Origin: Holdemanella porci
GTDB taxonomy: Bacteria; Bacillota_I; Bacilli_A; Erysipelotrichales; Erysipelotrichaceae
Length of the DNA: 39,768 bases
Direction of reading: 5' to 3'
NCBI RefSeq assembly: GCF_019052655.1
Contig: NZ_JAHQVB010000013.1
Coordinates: 1-39,768, forward strand
Positions 9,975 to 17,457 of this stretch are shown here, one piece after another (the first letter of the stretch is position 1; every line of letters starts with the position of its first letter). The position numbers were made by a program, and so were the translations under genes. Under the pieces are notes generated by a model. The model was not told the origin of the DNA. It was given only the letters and a program-made list of their open reading frames with translations, and did not search any database.

Positions 9975-10003
9975 ATAATACCTAAAATCAACTCAAATGA
10001 CAA
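9975..10003 (-). promoter_or_regulatory. Promoter of the purine operon
   Basis: Minus strand -35 TTGTCA (9998-10003), 17-base spacer, -10 TATTAT (9975-9980). Transcription would start near 9968, giving a leader of about 130 bases before purE. No recognisable purine riboswitch core was seen in the leader. Confidence 0.65.
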
Positions 10004-10084
10004 CCTATATTTCATGAAAGTTATGCTCTAGGCATAAACAATTTATATTTTCTTAAATCAAATATATAAAATTTCTCCCCATAC

Positions 10085-10121
10085 AAGAAAATCCTGCACC
10101 AACATTAAGTTAGTACAGGAC
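10085..10121 (-). terminator. Terminator downstream of the first binding-protein gene
   Basis: Minus strand TCCTGTACTAAC, a 5-base loop and GTTGGTGCAGGA form a 12-bp stem with two G-U pairs, followed by TTTTCTTGT. The tail is moderate. The stem sequence resembles that of the T-box terminator at the other end of the same gene. Confidence 0.65.
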
Positions 10122-10159
10122 TATATTTTGCCCTAATATCCATTAGGATACATCATATG

Positions 10160-11818
10160 TTATTTATTCACAATATAAGCCGTCGCAATGGATTGAGCCC
10201 AATTATAAATAGATGTTGTATGCATTCCTTTGATATTCTTGTTTCTTAAGCAATATGTCTTAGTAGAGTCTACAGGTAAATAACCACACAATTCACTTTG
10301 TCGAACTAAAGCATTATGATAATTCTCTTTAGATACATCATTATCGGATGTATACATACCAGCATCTAGATAAGCATCTAGTTGTTCATCACTCAAACGA
10401 CCAAAGTTATTTGTAGCACCTGTTCTTAAAATAAAGTTAATGCCTGTATCATCTGGTGAGCCATAAGAGAAACCTAGATATGTTGCATCCCAACTATCTG
10501 TTTGAGCATCATCCTGCACAGTATTGATGACCGTATTAAATTCAACTGTATTGGCTTTAAAATCAATTCCAATCGCATTTAAGCATTTCTGTAAAACCGG
10601 AATCAAAGAATCCAAAGAATCCTTATCTTTATTTGCCAAGAAACGAACCGTTAATTTTTCACCATCTTTATAACGATATCCATCATCTGCCAATGTATAT
10701 CCTGCATCTTCTAAGATTTGGTTTGCCTTTTCAACATCATAATCATAATAAGTGACACCATCTACTTTTTCTTCATTACGAATCATTTTTCCATTATTTA
10801 AAGAAACAGGATTCCCAAAAGTACCAGGCTTATAAGCCATACCATCAATTTGATAGTAATTATCAATATATTCTTGCGTATTAAATCCATATCCGATAGC
10901 TTTTCTTACCGCAGCATCACTACAAGCTCCCACATAAGAGTTAAAGATAATAAAACTTTCACGATCACTCGGATAAGAATCAACAGATAAACTTTTATTT
11001 TTTTGTACAGATTTAATTTTATTTGCCTCAATCACATCCGGAATATAGTCCACTGTTCCATTTTCCAATTCTTTGACTTCTGTTGAAGTATCAGTCTTTT
11101 TAATCATAATCTTAGAAATTTGATACTGTCCTTTTTTCGCCTTAAACTTTGAATTTGAAACTAAACTAGCTCCACTTGTCTTCTCAAACTTCTTTAACAC
11201 ATAAGCGCCCGTTCCAATTGGCTTACTATTCTTCTTTTCAATACTTTCTGTTTTTCCTTTTTTATAATTTAAATATTCTGAACTACAAATCTTCTGTGTT
11301 CCAAGTGTAGAAACCGCATCAATTCTAGGCTTATCCAAATGGAAAACAACTGTATAATTATCTGGTGTTTCAACTCCAGTAAAGCTAGATGCATCTGCAT
11401 CATGATATTCACTATAACCATCTAAAAAATCAACGTTGTTCGCAAAACGACCTGTATAGCTTGGATCGGCCATAATGGTAAATGTTGTCTGCACATCTTT
11501 TGAAGTAAACTTGGATCCATCACTAAAATGGATGCCTTTCTTTAATTTAAAAGTCATTGTCTTGCCATCTTCACTGATTTCAGGTAAGGACTTAGCCAAA
11601 TCTGCAACTAACTCTCCTTTTTTGTTGTATTTCAACAACCCTTGATAAACCAAATCAACGACATAAGAATCATTTGTCGTTTGGTAATACATGGGCGAAA
11701 AAGTTCCGTTCATTTCTGAACTCAACCCAACTGTCAACACTTGATCATTACCTGCAGCTTTTGCGCTACATCCACACATCAATAAAGCCATTCCACATGC
11801 TAATAAATTTTTATACAT
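10160..11818 (-). CDS. Peptide-type ABC transporter substrate-binding lipoprotein (SBP_bac_5), T-box controlled
   Basis: 552 residues. A lipoprotein signal ends in the lipobox LMCGC, so Cys17 would be lipidated and the protein sits outside the membrane. The body matches family 5 binding proteins (OppA/DppA type): near the N-terminus PMYYQTTNDSYVVDLVYQGLL, then DGKTMTFKLKKGIHFSDGSKFTSKDV. No permease or ATPase genes adjoin, so it must serve a transporter encoded elsewhere. Its upstream region holds a T-box with a probable UGG specifier and a leader peptide with three Trp codons, so the ligand may be tryptophan-containing peptides or a tryptophan source (inference). AGGAGG lies 9 bases before the ATG. 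A close paralogue follows at 12260-13942. Confidence 0.9.
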   Translation of the reverse strand: MYKNLLACGMALLMCGCSAKAAGNDQVLTVGLSSEMNGTFSPMYYQTTNDSYVVDLVYQGLLKYNKKGELVADLAKSLPEISEDGKTMTFKLKKGIHFSDGSKFTSKDVQTTFTIMADPSYTGRFANNVDFLDGYSEYHDADASSFTGVETPDNYTVVFHLDKPRIDAVSTLGTQKICSSEYLNYKKGKTESIEKKNSKPIGTGAYVLKKFEKTSGASLVSNSKFKAKKGQYQISKIMIKKTDTSTEVKELENGTVDYIPDVIEANKIKSVQKNKSLSVDSYPSDRESFIIFNSYVGACSDAAVRKAIGYGFNTQEYIDNYYQIDGMAYKPGTFGNPVSLNNGKMIRNEEKVDGVTYYDYDVEKANQILEDAGYTLADDGYRYKDGEKLTVRFLANKDKDSLDSLIPVLQKCLNAIGIDFKANTVEFNTVINTVQDDAQTDSWDATYLGFSYGSPDDTGINFILRTGATNNFGRLSDEQLDAYLDAGMYTSDNDVSKENYHNALVRQSELCGYLPVDSTKTYCLRNKNIKGMHTTSIYNWAQSIATAYIVNK

Positions 11819-11839
11819 TCTCTTTTACCTCCTAATTAT

Positions 11840-11872
11840 TTATTCTTTGTACCACCACCAGTCAGCTAACAC
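11840..11872 (-). CDS. Putative Trp-rich leader peptide MLADWWWYKE
   Basis: GTG at 11872 opens a ten-codon frame M-L-A-D-W-W-W-Y-K-E, then TAA (11840-11842). It lies between the T-box terminator and the binding-protein gene. GGAGAG is 9 bases upstream of the GTG. The stop codon ends exactly 6 bases before the AGGAGG (11828-11833) of the downstream gene. Ribosomes that finish the peptide could mask that site, while ribosomes stalled on Trp codons would leave it free. This resembles the known rtpLP leader of the Bacillus at operon. An overlapping ATG frame (MKSVS, stop at 11856-11858) uses the same ribosome binding site and competes for it. Confidence 0.6.
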   Translation of the reverse strand: MLADWWWYKE

Positions 11873-11892
11873 TTTTCATCACTCTCCTTATA

Positions 11893-12160
11893 AATAAAAA
11901 ATCCTGCATCAAATTAAAAATTTGACACAGGACAGAATATCAAAATAATCTGCGGTACCACCTGAATTGGTATACTTATACCCACCTCTAGAATGCCATC
12001 ACATTCGATCCATTTAACGCACGGAACACGTCGCAGCTACTCAGAAACACTTTTCACCTTGCCCTTGAAAGTCCATTTGCTAAGTCGTAATAATCTAGCT
12101 TCCACCCTGACTAGAATCTCTTTGTATCCGGTCCTTAGTTTGATCTCTTTCGCATAGGTT
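11893..12160 (-). promoter_or_regulatory. T-box riboswitch, probable tRNA-Trp (UGG) specifier
   Basis: The minus strand carries the T-box core AGGTGGTACCGC (11952-11963), followed by a terminator stem with arms 11902-11914 and 11921-11932 and a T run. Upstream is a Stem I with an AGAGA K-turn-like motif, an apical stem TCTAG/CTAGA around AGGGTGGAAG, and a specifier loop between CTAAG/CTTAG and GAAAG/CTTTC. The loop reads CAAATGGA. Aligned with known T-boxes (A-A-N-codon-A) the specifier is TGG (12073-12075), Trp. The alternative ATG (Met) fits the loop less well. The antiterminator variable base is U, which pairs with A73 or wobbles with the G73 usual in bacterial tRNA-Trp, a small mismatch with the Trp call. 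Confidence 0.85.
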
Positions 12161-12166
12161 GTCTAT

Positions 12167-12195
12167 AGGATACACCAAATAAAATCTATTTTCAA
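12167..12195 (-). promoter_or_regulatory. Promoter of the T-box leader
   Basis: Minus strand TTGAAA (12190-12195), 17 bases, TATCCT (12167-12172). It places the start of the transcript near 12160, just before Stem I of the T-box. Confidence 0.6.
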
Positions 12196-12230
12196 CATTT
12201 TTTCAAATTATTTACATTTTTTTCAAGAAA

Positions 12231-12254
12231 AAGAGATATGTCTCCATATCCCTT
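12231..12254 (-). terminator. Terminator of the second binding-protein gene
   Basis: Minus strand AAGGGATATG, loop GAGA, CATATCTCTT, then TTTCTTG. It starts 6 bases past the stop codon at 12260. Confidence 0.75.
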
Positions 12255-12259
12255 TCGTA

Positions 12260-13942
12260 TTAATCGTCAATATAAGCTGTAGCCATTGATTGTGACCAAA
12301 TAAATGTAGAAGATGTATTCAAACCTTTTACTTTCTTATTACGTAAACAATACGTTTGTACACCATCTGTTGGTAAGTATGCACATAGTTCTGCTTGACG
12401 AACATAAGCCTTTAAGTAAGCAGCAGCTGAAGCTTCTTTATCAGCTGTATAAGCACCTGCAGCTAAGTATGAATCTAATTCATCATCTTTTAAACGAGCA
12501 AAGTTATTTACACCTTGTGATTGAATAAAGTAATCAACGCCTGTATCTTCAGGGCTTGTAAAAGAGTTTCCTAAATAAGATACATCCCAATCACCAACAG
12601 CTGAATCATCACCTACAGTTGAAATAACTGTATTAAATTCCATTGTGTTTGCCTTGAAGTCGACACCAAGTTCGCCCCATTGTTTTTGTAACATAGGAAT
12701 CATTGTATCCATCGCATCTTTTTCTTTTACAGCCAAGAACTTAATGCTTAATTTTTGACCATTCTTTTCACGAATACCATCACTACCAACAGTCCATCCC
12801 GCATCGTCTAAAATTTGTTTTGCCTTTTCTACATCATAATCATAATAAGTAGCCCCATCAACTTTTTCTTCACCACGAACATATGCACTATTTTCGCCAG
12901 ATACTGGGTTACCAAACAAGCCTGGTACATATGCCAATTTGGCATCTTTATCATCTAATTTATAATAGCTTGCGATATAGGCTTCACGATCAAATCCATA
13001 AGCCAAAGCTTGACGTACTGCCTGATCTTGACATGCCCCTGCAGCTGTATTCATAAACAAGAAGTCTTCACGATCACTTGGATAAGAATCCATAGTCAAA
13101 CCTTTATCTTTGTCTTTGGCTACTGTGTTGATTTTATTCGCATCTACTACATCTGGAATATAATCGACAGTTCCATTTTCTAATTCTTTGATTTCAGTCG
13201 AAGTCTCCGTTTTCTTGATCATAATCTTAGAAATCTGATATTCTCCATCTTTGGCTTCAAAATTTTCATTTCGATCCAATGAAGCTCCCTCTGTTTTAGA
13301 GAATGATTTTAATTTATAAGGACCTGTTCCAATAGGATTACTATTGTTCTTTTCAACATTCGAAGTTTTTCCCTTCTTATACTTCAATGTTTTTACACTA
13401 CAAATTTTTTGTGTTCCCAAAGTCGATTCTGCATCGATTTTTGGTTTAGACATGCGGAATACAACGGTATAATCATCCGGTGTTTCAATACCTGAGACAT
13501 CTTTGGCATCTCCATCATGATATTCGCTATATCCATTTAAGAAATCAACATTACTTGAAAAACGTCCTGTATAGCTTGGATCGGCCATAACGCTAAACGT
13601 TGCCTTTACATCTTTTGAAGTAAATTTAGATCCATCACTGAATTTAACACCTTTCTTCAATTTAAATGTCATTGTTGTTCCATCATCACTAATAGTAGGT
13701 AGTTCCTCTGCTAATTCTGGAACTAAATTGGCATCCTTGTCATATGCCAATAATCCTTGATATACCAAGTTAACTACATTGTGATCGTTTACCGTTTGAT
13801 AATACATGGGAGAAAAATCTCCATTCATTTCTGTAAACAATCCAACTGTTAATGTTTGTTCTTTACCAGAACCTGATCCACCTGCAGAACATCCTGCAAG
13901 TACAAATGCCATGCCTAGGGCACATACACTTCTCTTATTCAT
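12260..13942 (-). CDS. Peptide-type ABC transporter substrate-binding lipoprotein (SBP_bac_5), paralogue
   Basis: 560 residues. The signal peptide and lipobox VLAGC predict a lipid-anchored extracellular protein. It is closely similar along its length to the protein encoded at 10160-11818 (shared blocks PMYYQT, VYQGLL, SDGSKFTSKDV, SYTGRF, SYPSDRE), so the pair arose by duplication. It is expected to bind peptides for an ABC importer whose membrane and ATPase genes are not here. It lacks the T-box and Trp leader of its sister and has its own sigma-A type promoter with flanking direct repeats, so the two copies are probably expressed under different conditions. Ligand unknown. Confidence 0.9.
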   Translation of the reverse strand: MNKRSVCALGMAFVLAGCSAGGSGSGKEQTLTVGLFTEMNGDFSPMYYQTVNDHNVVNLVYQGLLAYDKDANLVPELAEELPTISDDGTTMTFKLKKGVKFSDGSKFTSKDVKATFSVMADPSYTGRFSSNVDFLNGYSEYHDGDAKDVSGIETPDDYTVVFRMSKPKIDAESTLGTQKICSVKTLKYKKGKTSNVEKNNSNPIGTGPYKLKSFSKTEGASLDRNENFEAKDGEYQISKIMIKKTETSTEIKELENGTVDYIPDVVDANKINTVAKDKDKGLTMDSYPSDREDFLFMNTAAGACQDQAVRQALAYGFDREAYIASYYKLDDKDAKLAYVPGLFGNPVSGENSAYVRGEEKVDGATYYDYDVEKAKQILDDAGWTVGSDGIREKNGQKLSIKFLAVKEKDAMDTMIPMLQKQWGELGVDFKANTMEFNTVISTVGDDSAVGDWDVSYLGNSFTSPEDTGVDYFIQSQGVNNFARLKDDELDSYLAAGAYTADKEASAAAYLKAYVRQAELCAYLPTDGVQTYCLRNKKVKGLNTSSTFIWSQSMATAYIDD

Positions 13943-13971
13943 AATTCTTCCTCTTCTCTTTTATGTAAATC

Positions 13972-14025
13972 ATTATAATATTTTCTGTAACTATTTCAAT
14001 TACTTTTTCATTTAATTTCTGTAAC
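13972..14025 (-). promoter_or_regulatory. Promoter with flanking direct repeats, second binding-protein gene
   Basis: Minus strand -35 TTGAAA (13994-13999), 16-base spacer, -10 TATAAT (13972-13977). Two identical copies of GTTACAGAAA (14016-14025 and 13982-13991) lie 34 bases apart, one upstream of the -35 and one in the spacer. They could be a repressor or activator site; no known regulator is assigned. Confidence 0.55.
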
Positions 14026-14053
14026 AATATAATTTATTTTATATAAAAGAAAA

Positions 14054-14077
14054 AAGCCTATCTTTTATGATAAGCTT
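14054..14077 (-). terminator. Terminator of the tmk-holB-ricT-rsmI group
   Basis: Minus strand AAGCTTATC, 6-base loop, GATAGGCTT with two G-U pairs, then TTTTTC. It overlaps the last codons of rsmI. Confidence 0.75.
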
Positions 14078-14903
14078 CATATAATTCATTCTTTTTGCAA
14101 GCCATTTCTTTAGCAACTAAACCAATAGCTTCTTTTGTACGCATTCCAGATTCAATATATTCATCCACTTTCGTAATGGCTGTATACATATCAAATACAA
14201 CGTCATCTTGTTTAAAGCCATCCATGACAATAACCATTTCACCTTTACAAGTAGCCGCTACCTCTAACACTTCTTCAATCGTTCCACGAATATATTCTTC
14301 GTGCACTTTTGTAAGTTCTCTAGCTAAACACATTTGACGATTTCCCAATACTTCCAACATATCTTGTAAAGTATCCTCAATACGATGAGGTGCTTCATAG
14401 AAAATAGTTGTATAAGGAATTGTTTTGATTTCTTCTAGCTGTTTCTTTCTTTTTGAACTCTTATTGTCTAAAAAGCCATAGAACAAATAGTGATAACAAC
14501 TCAATCCGCTCGCAACCATTGCATTCATAGCCGCGTTGGCACCTGAAACAGAAACCACATTAAATCCATGCGAAATGGTTTCTTGAACTAATTTCTGTCC
14601 TGGATCTGAAACCAAAGGGTAGCCTGCATCGGAAACTACCGCAATATTTTCGCCATTTTCTAATCGTTCAATGATTTTAGGAATACTGACCTGTTGATTA
14701 TGTTCATGATGCGACATCAACATTGTATCAATTCCATATGCCATTAAAAGTTTTTTTGTGTTACGCGTATCCTCAGCTGCAATGACACTCACTTCTTTTA
14801 AAATATCCAAAGCTCTAGGTGTCATTTCCTGCAAGTTTCCAATAGGTGTAGGAACCAAATACAATGTGGAAACATCCGATTCAAAACTCTTCTGTCTAAT
14901 CAT
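14058..14903 (-). CDS. rsmI: 16S rRNA (cytidine1402-2'-O)-methyltransferase
   Basis: 281 residues. It is a tetrapyrrole-methylase-fold enzyme that uses SAM to 2'-O-methylate C1402 in the ribosomal P site. Seen: LYLVPTPIGNLQEMTPRALDIL at the N-terminus, IAAEDTRNTKKLL, and AVVSDAGYPLVSDPGQKLV, all diagnostic of RsmI. The C-terminal part (EYIESGMRTKEAIGLVAKE) is the usual small helical domain. It overlaps ricT by 8 bases. The order tmk, holB, ricT, rsmI matches B. subtilis (tmk-holB-yaaT-yabC region). Confidence 0.95.
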   Translation of the reverse strand: MIRQKSFESDVSTLYLVPTPIGNLQEMTPRALDILKEVSVIAAEDTRNTKKLLMAYGIDTMLMSHHEHNQQVSIPKIIERLENGENIAVVSDAGYPLVSDPGQKLVQETISHGFNVVSVSGANAAMNAMVASGLSCYHYLFYGFLDNKSSKRKKQLEEIKTIPYTTIFYEAPHRIEDTLQDMLEVLGNRQMCLARELTKVHEEYIRGTIEEVLEVAATCKGEMVIVMDGFKQDDVVFDMYTAITKVDEYIESGMRTKEAIGLVAKEMACKKNELYEAYHKR

Positions 14904-15729
14904 TATTTAATTCCTTGTCTGGCCACAATTCTTTGAAATCCACAAACAAGACTTCTTCTTTGTTCTCTAACTTAGCCTGTTTTTGAAGAACGTTCATACT
15001 TGAAATACGATACTTCTTGTCTTTATATGCCACAGTTGAATTGATTTTTGGCAAATCCTTGCGCATTCTTGTATATTCTTCATTTTCAAAACGTAAACAA
15101 CACATTAGTTTTCCACACTGTCCACTCAACTTTTGAATATTCAATGCCAACAACTGGTTTTTAGCCATATTGATTGATACCGTATCAAAATCTGACATGA
15201 ATCTTGAGCAGCAGCACTCCATACCGCAGTTTCCAATTCCACCGACAATTTTAGCCTTGTTTCTTGGACCCACTTGTCTTAATTCTATACGACAATGTAA
15301 GTGTTGTGCTAGATCTTTCAATAGTTGTCTAAAATCTACACGATCATCAGATACATATGTAAAAATAACTTTTGTACGATCCAATGTATATTCAGAACTA
15401 ATCAAATGCATATCCAACTTCAAATTTGCGACACACTCGTGACAAATCTTCATAGCTTCTTTAGCTCTTTCTACATTTTCCTCTTTACACTTAATATCTT
15501 CGGGTGTTGCCTTACGCAATACCGGCTTGATATCTCCTTTTACTTTGGAAGCATCAAAATCAACGGTAGGGACACAAACCTTTCCTAATTCTTGTCCACG
15601 TACCGTTTCTACAACAACGATATCATTTGTATAGTATTTTACATTTGACCCGAAAGTGTAGGCTTTTTTTGATTCTTCAAACTGAATATAAACAATATAT
15701 TTATATGTTACCTTTCCTTCTGTATTCAC
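14896..15729 (-). CDS. ricT: PSP1-domain protein RicT (YaaT)
   Basis: 277 residues. The central PSP1 domain carries the cysteine-rich signature GIGNCGMECCCSRF and CGKLMCCLRFENEEY. In B. subtilis, RicT works with RicA and RicF in a complex that binds [4Fe-4S] clusters and helps RNase Y mature mRNAs, also affecting sporulation and competence. Here ricA and ricF are not adjacent. The start is GTG at 15729, which overlaps the holB stop by one base (TAGTG), with GGAAGG 10 bases upstream. The clustered Cys residues support cluster binding; the cellular role in this organism is inferred. Confidence 0.92.
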   Translation of the reverse strand: MNTEGKVTYKYIVYIQFEESKKAYTFGSNVKYYTNDIVVVETVRGQELGKVCVPTVDFDASKVKGDIKPVLRKATPEDIKCKEENVERAKEAMKICHECVANLKLDMHLISSEYTLDRTKVIFTYVSDDRVDFRQLLKDLAQHLHCRIELRQVGPRNKAKIVGGIGNCGMECCCSRFMSDFDTVSINMAKNQLLALNIQKLSGQCGKLMCCLRFENEEYTRMRKDLPKINSTVAYKDKKYRISSMNVLQKQAKLENKEEVLFVDFKELWPDKELNND

Positions 15730-16643
15730 TAAATCACAGCCTTCCTAATATCATAATAAAGCTTATCCATAAATAAACCTAAATCGACTGGTCGATATAA
15801 CATATCCATATTCTCAATCAAAATCGAATATAGTTTTACTTTTTTTTCTAAAGGTAAATTTACCCTATCATTTTTTACATAGAATAAAACCCATTGAATC
15901 CACAATTGTATCCAATCCTTATTCATGTGTTCAGACTTACTCATAAATACACTTGTCTGCATCTTTTCAATTTGTGCAAAAGAAGATGCATGCTCAATAT
16001 ATTCAAGTGCAACTTGTTTTAACTCTTCAAAATCAGGCAAAGACAACAATTCAATAGCCTTATCATACGTATATCCAGATTCAGCCAACATCTTTGCGTT
16101 TTCTTCACTTGTATTTTCAAGCAACAAGTGTTCACAGCTTTCCGGCTTAAAAAAAATAGCCTGACATCTAGATTGAATAGTCGGTAATACATTAGATTTT
16201 TCATCCGCAATTAATATACCATAAATCCCTTCACTTGGCTCCTCTAAAAACTTCAACAAGCTATTTGAAGCATCTGGCGTAGCCTTATCATAATGATCTA
16301 GAATATAGATTCTAGCATTTTGTTTTCCTGCACTCGTTGATTCAAAAAATGCCTGTAAATCCACTATATCTTTCTTTTTAATACGATCATTCGATACAAT
16401 CATGTAATCTAAAGATTCTTCATTCTCTATCCGCTTACAGCTTTCACATTCTTGACACGCAAAACCATCAAAATCTGTATGTTCGCACACAATACTTTGG
16501 ACAAATAAGATGGCTGTTTCTAATTTACTTGAACCTTTTGGTCCGTGAAATAAATAGGCATTCGCAACTTTTTTATTTTTTAAAGCATTTGACAATGTCT
16601 GATAAACGATTGGCTGTGCCTTTTTTAGATACTCTTTATTCAT
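15729..16643 (-). CDS. holB: DNA polymerase III, delta' clamp-loader subunit
   Basis: 304 residues. AAA+-type protein of the clamp loader that opens the beta ring. Seen: ANAYLFHGPKGSSKLETAILF at the Walker A position, where the usual GxGKT is replaced by GSSKLE, consistent with delta' proteins that do not hydrolyse ATP. A zinc-binding Cys cluster follows (C..CQECESC), then LLKFLEEPSEG and a sensor-like IQSRCQAIFF. It sits between tmk and ricT as in many Firmicutes, overlapping tmk by 8 bases. Confidence 0.92.
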   Translation of the reverse strand: MNKEYLKKAQPIVYQTLSNALKNKKVANAYLFHGPKGSSKLETAILFVQSIVCEHTDFDGFACQECESCKRIENEESLDYMIVSNDRIKKKDIVDLQAFFESTSAGKQNARIYILDHYDKATPDASNSLLKFLEEPSEGIYGILIADEKSNVLPTIQSRCQAIFFKPESCEHLLLENTSEENAKMLAESGYTYDKAIELLSLPDFEELKQVALEYIEHASSFAQIEKMQTSVFMSKSEHMNKDWIQLWIQWVLFYVKNDRVNLPLEKKVKLYSILIENMDMLYRPVDLGLFMDKLYYDIRKAVI

Positions 16644-17268
16644 ATTCTTTGATTACCTTTAAGACACGTTCCATGGCACTTTTTAAAACCTCTTCCTTAC
16701 AAGGCTCGGCATCAATCACTTCAATACGCTCTGGATACATGGATACTAATGTTTCATAACCTTGACGCACAGCTTTATGGAATGAACTTTCTTCTTGGTC
16801 CAAACGATTCAAGTCGCCACGAAGATTCATACGTTTTTTACCCGTTTCTACACTAACGGATAAAAATAGAGTCTTTTCAGGCATACATCCATCAATCGCA
16901 AACTGATTGATATCCCATACTTCTTTTAAACCTATTCCTCGTGCAATTCCTTGGTATGCCAAACTTGAATCAATGAAGCGATCACACAATACGATCTTCT
17001 TATTTTCCAATGCTGGAAGAACAACTTCTTTTAAATGTTGTCTACGACTTGCCGCATATAATAATGCTTCTGTACGATCATCCATTTCTGTATTGTTTAC
17101 ATCTAATAATATATTACGAATGGATTCAGCAATCTTGCTTCCGCCTGGCTCACGAGTATAAATGCAGTCGTATCCCATTTTGATCAATTCTTCTTGTACC
17201 GCTTTACATACGGTTGTTTTTCCTGATCCATCATTTCCTTCAAATGTTATAAATACACCTTGTTTCAT
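16636..17268 (-). CDS. tmk: Thymidylate kinase
   Basis: 210 residues. It phosphorylates dTMP to dTDP with ATP. P-loop FEGNDGSGKTT near the N-terminus, the DR[FY] motif as LCDRFIDSSLAYQG, and TREPGGSKIAE are all present. The ATG at 17268 is preferred because GAGG lies 6 bases upstream; the ATG five codons earlier has no ribosome binding site. First gene of the rsmI group; its upstream region holds three phased TTGAAAACYG repeats. Confidence 0.95.
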   Translation of the reverse strand: MKQGVFITFEGNDGSGKTTVCKAVQEELIKMGYDCIYTREPGGSKIAESIRNILLDVNNTEMDDRTEALLYAASRRQHLKEVVLPALENKKIVLCDRFIDSSLAYQGIARGIGLKEVWDINQFAIDGCMPEKTLFLSVSVETGKKRMNLRGDLNRLDQEESSFHKAVRQGYETLVSMYPERIEVIDAEPCKEEVLKSAMERVLKVIKEYE

Positions 17269-17341
17269 ATTTTTCCTCACCATATATATTCAATAATTAT
17301 TATTTTCTAATATCTATTTCTCATTTAAACATAGCGTTCTT

Positions 17342-17417
17342 CGGTTTTCAAGTGATTATTAATATCATATTTTACGGTTTTCAACTATATTCAGACATCA
17401 AAAAATACAGTTTTCAA
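17342..17417 (-). repeat. Three direct repeats with exact 33-base period between purC and tmk
   Basis: On the minus strand TTGAAAACTG (17408-17417), TTGAAAACCG (17375-17384) and TTGAAAACCG (17342-17351) start exactly 33 bases apart, about three helical turns. Each begins with a -35-like TTGAAA. The tmk-proximal copy has TTAAAT 17 bases downstream and could be the tmk promoter. They may be binding sites on one DNA face or tandem promoters. Confidence 0.6.
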
Positions 17418-17419
17418 AA

Positions 17420-17452
17420 AAATACCCATAAGAATTCAACTTATGGGTATTT
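17420..17452 (-). terminator. Terminator of purC
   Basis: Perfect 13-bp stem AAATACCCATAAG/CTTATGGGTATTT with a 7-base loop, 5 bases beyond the purC stop. On the minus strand the stem runs into TTTTTTGAAAACTG. Confidence 0.85.
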
Positions 17453-17457
17453 CTTAA

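Noticed and set aside
11856..11879. MKSVS mini-ORF as the functional leader peptide
   Set aside because: It has a close ribosome binding site but ends far from the gene and has no special codons; the overlapping Trp-rich frame ends exactly 6 bases before the downstream site. Noted as a competitor only.
12073..12076. AUG (Met) specifier for the T-box
   Set aside because: The antiterminator variable base U would suit A73 of tRNA-Met, but the loop register (AA-N-codon-A) and the downstream Trp-Trp-Trp leader favour UGG. Kept as an alternative, not the main call.
17342..17417. Small CRISPR array
   Set aside because: The repeats are only about 10 bases, with 23-base intervals, no cas genes nearby and no leader; too short for CRISPR repeats.
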